Shown here piece by piece: positions 44,710 to 52,588 of a DNA stretch of 64,000 nucleotides. This stretch comes from Flavobacteriaceae bacterium (lineage in GTDB: Bacteria > Bacteroidota > Bacteroidia > Flavobacteriales > Flavobacteriaceae). The position numbers and the translations under genes were made by a program. Under the pieces are notes generated by a model, which saw nothing but the letters and a program-made list of their open reading frames with translations, did no database searches and was not told where the DNA came from. How positions within the stretch are numbered: position 1 is the stretch's first letter; each line of letters starts with the position of its first letter. The stretch lies in contig JANQKN010000160.1 in the NCBI GenBank assembly GCA_028281065.1, forward strand, positions 1 through 64,000. Reading direction: 5' to 3'.

Positions 44710-45810
44710 TTAAACAGTAGGTTGCTTTAATTTGAATTCTTTTGGGGTCATCCCCGTGAGTTTTTTGAAAGTGTTGTAAAAGGACACCCTGTTATTAAAT
44801 CCACTGGCATAGATAACATCCGTTATGTTTAGATCCTGGTCATGTAACAATAGGTTTTTTGCCTCTTCAACCCGATACCCATTGACGAAGTCGAAGAAAT
44901 TGGTATCGAAATGCTCATTAATGATCTGCGAGGTATGGTGACGGGACAGATTTAGCATTTCAGATAAATCGTTAAGACGTAAGTTGCTATCCAGATAGGG
45001 TTTTTCTGTTTTCATAAAATCCAGTAGAGTCTTTTTAAGTTCAAGGGAGTGGTTTCTGGTAAGCCCAGTGTTCTTGTATTTTTTAAAGGGAAGGACTTTG
45101 TCCATGGACAGGCCATTGAAAACATCGGGCTGTACAAGACCAAAATAGGTAACCATGCCCACAAACAAAATAAGCGTGTACGTAATAAAGTAGTCATGTG
45201 CAGTGGTAATTAACCCCAATCGAGATAGTACATAATAGGTGGTCATGGCAAATACATAACAAGCAAAGGAACCCAGAAGCCAGGTAATCCATCGGTTTTT
45301 ATTGCGTCCCAATTCTTTCTTTTTGAAGGATAGAAAGGTTAAAGCGGTATAGAAAATCATTAATAAGATGATGATGTCGAAATTATATCTCAGGTTAATT
45401 ACATAATCCCCCAATGTCCTGTTTAGTAAGACTTCCTGTTTTTCTTTAGCAGATAGAATAAAGAAAGGGATGTGGAAACAGATTATTACAATTGTAGGAA
45501 TAGCATGAATGAGATCTTTAAGGCTAAAGCGTTTGTTTTCAACTACCCTTCTCGTATAGAGATAGATTAATGGCGGGTAGGAAACCCACAGGGCAGTAAG
45601 GACGCCATAGAGGTGAATACTCTCTATTTTAAATAGGAGTTTGGACCAATACAGAACATTGTAGGTTATATTAATGGAGAATAACAGTAAGTAAATTGCT
45701 AGGATGCGATTGGCTATTTTATCCCCCTTCTTTTTAAAAAAGAAGAAAATAGCCATGATGAATGCCTGAAACGAAAAAAACAAAAAAATGATTTCCCAGA
45801 TGTTTAGCAT
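44710..45810 (-). CDS. AraC-family regulator with N-terminal seven-helix membrane domain
   Basis: 366 residues. Six to seven hydrophobic helices occupy residues 1-225 (IWEIIFLFFSFQAFIMAIFF, ILAIYLLLFSINITYNVLYW, FDIIILLMIFYTALTFLSF, YFITYTLILFVGMVTYFGLV). An AraC double HTH follows (LRLNDLSEMLNLSRHHTSQI, NITDVIYASGFNNRVSFYNT, FKKLTGMTPKEFK). It probably senses a signal in the membrane and binds DNA directly. No adjacent target is obvious. Confidence 0.93.
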   Translation of the reverse strand: MLNIWEIIFLFFSFQAFIMAIFFFFKKKGDKIANRILAIYLLLFSINITYNVLYWSKLLFKIESIHLYGVLTALWVSYPPLIYLYTRRVVENKRFSLKDLIHAIPTIVIICFHIPFFILSAKEKQEVLLNRTLGDYVINLRYNFDIIILLMIFYTALTFLSFKKKELGRNKNRWITWLLGSFACYVFAMTTYYVLSRLGLITTAHDYFITYTLILFVGMVTYFGLVQPDVFNGLSMDKVLPFKKYKNTGLTRNHSLELKKTLLDFMKTEKPYLDSNLRLNDLSEMLNLSRHHTSQIINEHFDTNFFDFVNGYRVEEAKNLLLHDQDLNITDVIYASGFNNRVSFYNTFKKLTGMTPKEFKLKQPTV

Positions 45811-45888
45811 TGTAAGATGGGTATATAAAGAGACTGTTATTCAAATGTATAAAGAACAAGTAAGAAATAACCAGAATAACATAAAAAG

Positions 45889-45918
45889 AAAAGCCGCATC
45901 TCCTCATAGCGACTTTTC
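45889..45918 (-). terminator. Second terminator-like hairpin in the 45.8-46.3 kb gap
   Basis: GAAAAG with CGC pairs with GCG and CTTTTC; the minus-strand read continues CTTTTCTTTTTATG. No coding gene ends here. Confidence 0.45.
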
Positions 45919-46106
45919 ATGATTTCTAGATATAGGATAACTCCCAATATCCTTTTAAGAGATATAAAATTATAGCTTATTTATTATGAAACTAGTAAGC
46001 AAATGTTATGGAGCAGTACGAAAAATACGACTCAAACCTAAGTGTATTTTAGTAGTTGCCAAAAGGGATAATAGGAAGGTAATTTTAAGTGTTTTTTTAA
46101 AAAATA

Positions 46107-46136
46107 GAAAAGCCACCACAGGTGTGATGACTTTTC
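46107..46136 (-). terminator. Terminator-like hairpin downstream of the glycosylasparaginase
   Basis: Outer arms GAAAAG and CTTTTC and inner CCACA/TGTG; on the minus strand the stem is followed by CTATTTTTT. Confidence 0.55.
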
Positions 46137-46335
46137 GCCCCAAATTTGATTGACCCACCAATAGGCAGGGCAACCTACTTATGTACTTCAAAACTATAAA
46201 AAAATTATGGTTTTATAGGACTAAAAATCGAAATTATGTTGAAAATACGTGATTATACGTATATTTTAACATTCTAATAATCAATGTTTTAATGTTCTTT
46301 AATAAGAATAACCCTACAAATATGATTTAAGAAGA

Positions 46336-47346
46336 TTACTTGTCTTTTAGGTAATAATCGGGAGGATATGCATTGATCTTATCATCTTGGTAAACGGTTG
46401 CATAAAATCCTTCGTGGATGGAATAAGCTCCTGTTTCACCTTTTTTGTTTACTGCAATGTATCCCACCTGAAAGTTTTCGTGGTTGGGATTTTTCTTTAC
46501 AATTCGCTGAATGGCTTCTTCGCAAGCTGCCTGCGGGGACATTCCTTGACGCATTAACTCAACGATGAGAAAACTACCTACGGTTTTTAGAACTTCTTCA
46601 CCCAATCCTGTTGCAGTAGCTGCTCCAATCTCGTTATCTACAAATAATCCAGATCCTATAATAGGTGAGTCACCCACACGGCCTGCCATTTTATAGGCTA
46701 ATCCACTGGTGGTACATCCTCCCGAAATGTTTCCATCTTTATCTATGGCCAACATCCCGATGGTATCGTGGTTTTCGATATTGATAATGGGCTCGTACTT
46801 GGACGTTTTTTTCCACTCCTCCCAAGCTTTCCTGGAATTTTCGGTAAGTAGGTTCTCACTCTTAAACCCTTGCTCCAATGCAAATTGTCGGGCTCCTTCC
46901 CCTGCCATTAACACATGGGGGGTTTCCTCCATCACCTTTCTGGCAACGGAAATAGGATGTTTTATGTCTTTAAGGTATACAACGGCTCCGTAATCCCCTT
47001 CGCTATTCATGATACAGGCATCGAGGGTTACGTGTCCATCGCGATCGGGAAGTCCTCCAATACCCACACTCTGCCCTTCTTCGTTAGCTTCTTCCACCCT
47101 ACAACCTGCTTCTATGGCATCGAGGGCACTTTTGCCTTCTTGTATTACCTCCCAGGCTTTGGTTACTGGATCGGGGACATTCCATGTACCGATAACCACA
47201 GGAATCCTTTTGGAATCAGATTCGGTAGGTGTAGTAGTTGCGATTTCTTTTTTTTCGGAATCCCCCTTGCAGCCTAAAGTAGTGGCTCCGGCTACCACCC
47301 CAAGGCTTCCCAAAGAGGTGTTTTGAATAAATTTTCGTCTTTTCAT
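46336..47346 (-). CDS. N4-(beta-N-acetylglucosaminyl)-L-asparaginase (glycosylasparaginase), exported
   Basis: Cleaves the GlcNAc-Asn bond of N-glycopeptides. It is an Ntn hydrolase that self-cleaves before Thr195 in ENHDTIGMLAIDKDG, the expected HDTIG site. 336 residues; the N-terminus MKRRKFIQNTSLGSLG is a twin-arginine signal ending in a lipobox (TTLGC, Cys26). The beta-subunit motif GRVGDSPIIGSGLFVDNEIG follows. Its ATG lies 5 bases after the GH92 stop. Pairing with an alpha-mannosidase suggests breakdown of high-mannose N-glycoproteins (inference from context). Confidence 0.93.
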   Translation of the reverse strand: MKRRKFIQNTSLGSLGVVAGATTLGCKGDSEKKEIATTTPTESDSKRIPVVIGTWNVPDPVTKAWEVIQEGKSALDAIEAGCRVEEANEEGQSVGIGGLPDRDGHVTLDACIMNSEGDYGAVVYLKDIKHPISVARKVMEETPHVLMAGEGARQFALEQGFKSENLLTENSRKAWEEWKKTSKYEPIINIENHDTIGMLAIDKDGNISGGCTTSGLAYKMAGRVGDSPIIGSGLFVDNEIGAATATGLGEEVLKTVGSFLIVELMRQGMSPQAACEEAIQRIVKKNPNHENFQVGYIAVNKKGETGAYSIHEGFYATVYQDDKINAYPPDYYLKDK

Positions 47347-47351
47347 TTATA

Positions 47352-50282
47352 TCATCTTATGTTTATTTCATCGACAAAGATCCAGGCTTTGCCATTGTGG
47401 GGAGCTCCCAAATGCCATTCGGGGAGGTCTCCCAGATTCTTTGCCACGATTTTAATGTATCGGGCACTGTACCCATTCATGTTAAATTGAAGGGTTTTTA
47501 TTTCACTGTTATCAGAGGGGGTTTCTGAATCGATTACCTGTTTGGGGAGGTTTTTGTAAAAAGTCTTTCCTGGGGCTACAAAACATTCGACCTCGGTTGG
47601 ATAAAAAATCCAACTCCTTTGGTCCTGAAGGAAACTCACTTCAATGGTTTCAATAGGTTTAACGCTTCCTAAGTCAACGATGGCAATAACATCGGTGTCT
47701 TGGTATCCCTGCCAAGCGCCCGTTCTAAAGTCCTTGGAACCTTTAATTCCATCGATAAGGGCATCATTACCACCAGCGTTGTACTGGTTGGCATATTCGG
47801 TCTCCAAGGAAATACTCACATTGGGATCAATTTTATAGAATTGGGTGGATAGCACTTCACTTTTTATCCCTCCTTTTTCAGCATAGGTTTTTACCAATGT
47901 TTCATCAGAAAGGGTAAAAGGTGCCTCGTAGGGAACAAAGGGTTCTTCGTTCAAAGCATAAAAAATAGTGGCTTCGGGATCGGACACATTTAAAACCACT
48001 TGGGTTTCATTCTTGAAAGCGACATCGCCTTCAGCAATAAAGGGAGCCTGGGTAATTAGATTTCCATCTATAGTGGTTTTGGGTTCTTGACCTTCGGCCG
48101 AACCCCATTCAGAAGCACTATTGGTCATTTCAAATTCAAGGAAACCACCATTCATAATTTCATCGTGACTAATGTAGGTTCTGTTTAAGGGTTCCCCATT
48201 AAGATGGACTGCTTTTACATACATATTCTCTTCCGAAAGATTTTTAGCAATGATGGTAAAAGTATTTCCGTTTTCCAGGTTGATGGTAGCTTTATCCACG
48301 ATAGGGGTTCCTATGATGTACTCATTGCTTCCTGGGGTAACCGGGTAAAAGCCCAAGGCACTGAATACGTACCAAGCACTCATTTGGCCACAATCTTCGT
48401 TCCCTGAAATGCCATCAGGCGTAGGGGTGTACAGTTCGGTGAGTATTTGGTGTACCTTCTCTTGGGTTTTATGAGGTTTGTTCACAAAGTTGTACAGGTA
48501 AGCCATGTGGTGACTGGGCTCGTTTCCATGGGCGTATTGCCCAATGAGTCCTGTAATGTCTGCTTGATCCCTTCCCGAGGTTTCGCTCTTAACCGTAAAC
48601 AACTCATCCAGATGTGCTTCCAACTTGTCTTTCCCTCCCATAAGTTGGTAGAGTCCGGTAATGTCCTGTGGGGCATACAAACTATATTGCCAAGCGTTGG
48701 CTTCGGTGTAATTGAAGTTTACTTCGAAAGGATCGAAAGGACCAAACCAGGTATTCCTAAAGCGTCCTTGCATGAAACCTGTTTCGGGGTTGTAAAGGTT
48801 TTTGTAGTATTGGGCACGAACGGCATACTCTTTTGCGGTTTCATCTTCACCCATGGCTTTGGCCATTTCCGAAATGGTCCAATCGTCATAGGCATATTCC
48901 AAGGTTTTGGAAACACTTTCACTTTCCTCCTCTACGGGAATAAAGCCAATGGATTTATACGATTCCAATCCTAAATGATCCCGTGTAGCACTGTGCTTCA
49001 TGGCTTGTAGTGCTTTTTGGGCGTCGAATCCTTGAATTCCTTTAAGATAGGCATCGGCAATAACGGGAATCCCATGATAGCCTATCATACAACCCGTATA
49101 ATTAGCCGAAAGGTCCCAAATGGGGATAATGCCTCCTTCGTCATACTTGGCAAGCATGGTGTTCACAAAATCGTTGGTGCGGTCCTGTTCTATGATAGTA
49201 TAAAGAGGGTGTGCTGCACGATAGGTGTCCCAAAGGGAAAACACGGTATAGTAATCGAAAGCGTTGGTTTGGTGTATTTCCAGATCCATACCGCGGTATC
49301 GCCCATCTACGTCTTGATAAAGATTAGGAGCGATCATGGTGTGATACAAGGCACTGTAAAAGTTGGTTTTGTAATCTTCGTTGTTCGATTCGATTACGAT
49401 CTTTTCCAGTTGCTTTTCCCAGGTATCATTGGCTTCCTGTTTTAACTGCTCGAAGGATTTGGAGCCTATTTCTTCATTTAAATTTTTTAGGGCCCCTTCC
49501 TCGTCCACAGCGGAAATACCTATTGATACAAACACTGGTTCGTTGTTGGGGTTTATAATTTCGATTCCTGCTTTCCTGGATCTTCTGTCTGGGGTTCTAT
49601 GGAAGAATTCCTCCATTTTTATAGGATGCGAAAACCGAATATGGAAAAATAGTTGTTGATTGGTTGCCCATGCATTGGAGTGACGGAACCCTTTTATTTC
49701 TGTGTTGGATACCTTCGTAATATTAAAATCCAATAGTTGATCCCTGTGTTCCAGATCCAACATTACCCATTGGTTTTCGGGAGAAGGGTATTCGTATCGA
49801 TGCATTCCTGCCCGTTCGGTTACAGTTAACTCTACGTGTATATTGGTAGAATCCAGATGTACTTTATAAAACCCTGGGGAGGCAAATTCTTCGTCGTGGC
49901 TAAAATGAGCACGATAGCCTTTTTTACCATTGGCTCCATTGTTAAAGTTGAGTTCGTTGGTAGGCATTAATAGTACATCGCCATAATCACTCACCCCCGT
50001 ACCGCTAAGATGCGTATGGGAGAAGCCATAGATGTAATTGTCGCTGTAATGGTATCCACTGCAACCATCCCAACCATCCAATCGGGTGTCGGGGCTTAAT
50101 TGCATCATGCCAAAAGGCATGGTAGCACCAGGATAGGTGTGTCCATGTCCGCCAGTGCCAATAAAAGTATTGACATAAGCGGTTAAGGCTTTGTCTTTTT
50201 CTGCTGGAGGGGGATTTTTTGGTTTTTTGTTACAGCCTGTTATTAATATTAGTAAAGCAAGAATAGTTAGGTTTCTATACAT
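47352..50282 (-). CDS. GH92 alpha-mannosidase lipoprotein with C-terminal accessory domains
   Basis: 976 residues; lipobox Cys17 (ITGC). The GH92 catalytic region (about 30-700) has VNTFIGTGGHGHTYPGATMP, SHTHLSGTGVSDYGDVLLMP, IWDLSANYTGCMIGYHG and the signature SGNEDCGQMSAWYVFSALGF near 630. Beyond it lie a chitobiase-like sandwich (about 765-830; EATIFYALNEEPFVPYEAPF) and an F5/8-type sandwich (about 835-976). GH92 enzymes are Ca2+-dependent exo-alpha-mannosidases. It forms an operon with the glycosylasparaginase; no SusC/SusD pair is next to it. Confidence 0.94.
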   Translation of the reverse strand: MYRNLTILALLILITGCNKKPKNPPPAEKDKALTAYVNTFIGTGGHGHTYPGATMPFGMMQLSPDTRLDGWDGCSGYHYSDNYIYGFSHTHLSGTGVSDYGDVLLMPTNELNFNNGANGKKGYRAHFSHDEEFASPGFYKVHLDSTNIHVELTVTERAGMHRYEYPSPENQWVMLDLEHRDQLLDFNITKVSNTEIKGFRHSNAWATNQQLFFHIRFSHPIKMEEFFHRTPDRRSRKAGIEIINPNNEPVFVSIGISAVDEEGALKNLNEEIGSKSFEQLKQEANDTWEKQLEKIVIESNNEDYKTNFYSALYHTMIAPNLYQDVDGRYRGMDLEIHQTNAFDYYTVFSLWDTYRAAHPLYTIIEQDRTNDFVNTMLAKYDEGGIIPIWDLSANYTGCMIGYHGIPVIADAYLKGIQGFDAQKALQAMKHSATRDHLGLESYKSIGFIPVEEESESVSKTLEYAYDDWTISEMAKAMGEDETAKEYAVRAQYYKNLYNPETGFMQGRFRNTWFGPFDPFEVNFNYTEANAWQYSLYAPQDITGLYQLMGGKDKLEAHLDELFTVKSETSGRDQADITGLIGQYAHGNEPSHHMAYLYNFVNKPHKTQEKVHQILTELYTPTPDGISGNEDCGQMSAWYVFSALGFYPVTPGSNEYIIGTPIVDKATINLENGNTFTIIAKNLSEENMYVKAVHLNGEPLNRTYISHDEIMNGGFLEFEMTNSASEWGSAEGQEPKTTIDGNLITQAPFIAEGDVAFKNETQVVLNVSDPEATIFYALNEEPFVPYEAPFTLSDETLVKTYAEKGGIKSEVLSTQFYKIDPNVSISLETEYANQYNAGGNDALIDGIKGSKDFRTGAWQGYQDTDVIAIVDLGSVKPIETIEVSFLQDQRSWIFYPTEVECFVAPGKTFYKNLPKQVIDSETPSDNSEIKTLQFNMNGYSARYIKIVAKNLGDLPEWHLGAPHNGKAWIFVDEINIR

Positions 50283-50386
50283 GTTTGGCTTTTGGATGGA
50301 AAAGATACAAAAACAAGTTAAAAAAAAGTGAAGGTACTAAAAGGCTTCTGAAAAGGAAGTTATCTTTATCGTTTAAATAGAATATT

Positions 50387-51610
50387 TTGCGCTGGATCAT
50401 TTTTATTAGCATCTATATCTTGATAGATGTATATGCCTTTCAAGCCATTCGTACCCTAACCAAAAATCAATGGCTTTATGGTTTTTATGTGGTTGTTTCG
50501 GTACTGATTCTGGGATTGTTTATTTACCAATTAAATTATGGTTCCTCTACAAGAACCATGAACCCTTTTAGGATGTACACCTTCGGGGTGTTCTTGGCCA
50601 TTTTCGTGCCTAAACTCTTTCTGGTCGTTTTTATGTTTGGAGAAGACGTTATACGATTGTTTGTGGGTGCTTTTTCCAAAATAGGAGGGAATGAGGAAGG
50701 ATTCCATATGCCTTCCCGCAGAAAGTTTGTGAGTACGTTGGCTTTGGGAGTTGCTGCTATTCCGTTTACATCCTTACTATATGGGATGTACCGCGGTAAG
50801 TATAATTATCGGGTACTAAAATACGCTTTGGAGTTCGATGATCTCCCCGATGCCTTCGATGGGTATACCATTACACAAATTAGTGATGTGCATAGTGGAA
50901 GTTTCGACAATGAAAAGAAGATTAGTTACGGGATCGATCTTATTAATGAACAAAAAAGCGATCTTATTGTTTTTACGGGCGATTTGGTGAATAACATTAC
51001 TGAGGAAATGAAACCCTGGAAAGGGTTATTTGCACGTTTAACTGCGGCCGATGGAGTGTATTCGGTATTAGGGAATCACGATTATGGGGATTATTTTGAT
51101 TGGGAATCGAAAGAAGCTAAGGATAAGAACCTTCAGGATTTGAAAGACCTTCAAAAAGACATGGGTTGGAATCTTCTTCTGAATGAAAATAGGACCCTTT
51201 CCCGCAATGGGGAAAGCATTAAGTTGATTGGTGTGGAGAACTGGGGTGCTGGTTTTAAAAAGGCAGGGGATTTGAACAAGGCCTGTGAAGGAATTGAAAA
51301 AACCGATTTTAAAGTATTGCTCAGTCACGATCCCTCGCATTGGAAAGAGCAGGTTAAAAAAGACGATCGCAATTTCCACCTAACCCTTAGCGGACATACC
51401 CATGGGATGCAATTTGGGATCGAAATACCAGGTTGGTTTAAGTGGAGTCCTGTTAAATATAGATACGAAAACTGGGCTGGGATTTATGAAGAATTGGGAA
51501 GGTACATAAATGTAAACCGCGGGTTTGGATTTATAGGCTATCCTGGGCGTGTGGGAATTTTGCCAGAAATATCTGTCATCACCCTTAAAAAAAGGCGTAA
51601 TACCGCATAA
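50387..51610 (+). CDS. Membrane-anchored metallophosphoesterase, TTG start
   Basis: 407 residues. The only plausible start is TTG at 50387: an in-frame stop lies at 50378-50380, and the next ATG would remove two membrane helices. Three or four hydrophobic segments (IIFISIYILIDVYAFQAI, LYGFYVVVSVLILGLFIY, FGVFLAIFVPKLFLVVFM) precede the phosphoesterase domain from about residue 155, with ITQISDVHSGS, VFTGDLVNN, VLGNHDYGDY, LLSHDPSHW and LSGHTHGMQFG. The dinuclear metal site is complete. Substrate unknown. Confidence 0.92.
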   Translation: MRWIIFISIYILIDVYAFQAIRTLTKNQWLYGFYVVVSVLILGLFIYQLNYGSSTRTMNPFRMYTFGVFLAIFVPKLFLVVFMFGEDVIRLFVGAFSKIGGNEEGFHMPSRRKFVSTLALGVAAIPFTSLLYGMYRGKYNYRVLKYALEFDDLPDAFDGYTITQISDVHSGSFDNEKKISYGIDLINEQKSDLIVFTGDLVNNITEEMKPWKGLFARLTAADGVYSVLGNHDYGDYFDWESKEAKDKNLQDLKDLQKDMGWNLLLNENRTLSRNGESIKLIGVENWGAGFKKAGDLNKACEGIEKTDFKVLLSHDPSHWKEQVKKDDRNFHLTLSGHTHGMQFGIEIPGWFKWSPVKYRYENWAGIYEELGRYINVNRGFGFIGYPGRVGILPEISVITLKKRRNTA

Positions 51611-51624
51611 TTCGCGGGAAATGT

Positions 51625-51632
51625 TATATTTG
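51625..51632 (+). promoter_or_regulatory. -7 box of the thioredoxin-like gene
   Basis: TATATTTG fits TAnnTTTG and lies 24 bases before the ATG at 51656. No clear -33 element is visible. Confidence 0.5.
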
Positions 51633-51655
51633 TAAGAACCAATTTTTCAAAATCT

Positions 51656-51952
51656 ATGTCCAAATTTGGTGAATTAATTGAAACGCACGTTCCTGTTCTT
51701 TTGGATTTCTACGCAGAATGGGATCAGGCATGCAAGGATATGCATCCTGTTTTACGGGATGTTGCTGCTGCTTTGGGCGATAAAGCACGTGTGATTAAGA
51801 TTGACATCGATAAGAACTCCGAACTAGCTGAAGCCTTACGGGTAAAGGGACTACCCACGCTTATGATCTACAAAAATGGCGAGATGAAATGGCGACAAAG
51901 TGGGGAGCAGGACGCCAATACCCTAATTGGGTTGGTTCAAGAATACGTTTAG
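51656..51952 (+). CDS. Thioredoxin-fold protein with only the second active-site cysteine
   Basis: 98 residues with a thioredoxin fold: VPVLLDFYAEW, then ACKDMHPVLRDVAAALGDKA, VIKIDIDKNSELAEALRVKG and the cis-Pro loop GLPTLMIYKNGEMKWRQSG. Where thioredoxin has WCGPC this protein has WDQAC (residues 22-26), so the nucleophilic first cysteine is Asp23. It cannot do normal dithiol reduction; binding, chaperone or monothiol roles are possible. Cytoplasmic. Its stop overlaps the deacetylase stop by 4 bases, convergent. Confidence 0.9.
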   Translation: MSKFGELIETHVPVLLDFYAEWDQACKDMHPVLRDVAAALGDKARVIKIDIDKNSELAEALRVKGLPTLMIYKNGEMKWRQSGEQDANTLIGLVQEYV

Positions 51953-52587
51953 TCGATCGCTCGGCATTTCCATCCTTTTTCTGAAATAAACTCCAATACT
52001 TTGGGCAAAGCATAGTATAGTTTGTCTTTGGCCTTTATACTGTCGTGGAAAATAACAATACTGCCAGGAGTTATGTGTTGTATGACATTTTTTAAGCACT
52101 GTTCTTCGGACACCTTACTGTCGAAGTCTGCACTTAGGATATCCCACATAATAATTTTGTAACCCAGTTCCTGTAGTTTTTTGGCTTGTTTTGAAGTCAT
52201 TTTCCCGTAAGGGGGGCGGAAAAGTTTTTGGGCGCTTTTTTGATGATGGTGTATTACCCCTTCAGCTTTTAGGGTATCTTCTACATAAGTGTTGGGCGCT
52301 GTGTTCCATCCATTAAGATGATGGAAGGTATGGTTGCCAATGCTATGACCTTGGGAGATAACACGGTTAAAAACCTCTTTGTGTTTGGTGACATTATCCC
52401 CAATGCAAAAGAAAGTGGCTTTGGCATCGTATTTTTTTAGGGTGTCCAAAACCCATGGGGTCACTTCGGGGATAGGACCATCGTCGAAAGTAAGATACAC
52501 AGCATTATCGTCATTGGGCAATCTCCAAATCCGGTTTGGGAATAGGCTTTGTAATAGGGTTGGGGTTTTTACCCAATACGGTCGCAT
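51949..52587 (-). CDS. Polysaccharide deacetylase (NodB-type, CE4)
   Basis: 212 residues, essentially only the NodB domain. Motifs: YLTFDDGPIPEVTPWVLD (catalytic and metal Asp), SIGNHTFHHLN (metal histidines), RPPYGKM, and near the end VIFHDSIKAKDKLYY (catalytic His). All active-site residues are present. The N-terminus has no clear signal peptide. Probable substrate is an N-acetylated polysaccharide or peptidoglycan. It starts one base after the DUF2723 stop, so the two are translated from one transcript. Confidence 0.92.
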   Translation of the reverse strand: MRPYWVKTPTLLQSLFPNRIWRLPNDDNAVYLTFDDGPIPEVTPWVLDTLKKYDAKATFFCIGDNVTKHKEVFNRVISQGHSIGNHTFHHLNGWNTAPNTYVEDTLKAEGVIHHHQKSAQKLFRPPYGKMTSKQAKKLQELGYKIIMWDILSADFDSKVSEEQCLKNVIQHITPGSIVIFHDSIKAKDKLYYALPKVLEFISEKGWKCRAID

Positions 52588-52588
52588 G

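Larger units (their letters stand above)
45811..46335. other. 525-base AT-rich gap with terminator-like hairpins, no supported gene
   Basis: No convincing coding frame. It holds two hairpins with related GAAAAG/CTTTTC outer arms (45889-45918 and 46107-46136) and a dyad ATACGT/ACGTAT (46245-46262). On the minus strand both hairpins are followed by T-rich runs. The one at 46107 could terminate the GH92-asparaginase operon after a 200-base tail; the other is left without a gene. Confidence 0.5.

Noticed and set aside
46006..46191. 61-residue minus-strand open frame in the 45.8-46.3 kb gap
   Set aside because: It runs straight through the terminator-like hairpin at 46107-46136 and has no recognisable family or start signal.
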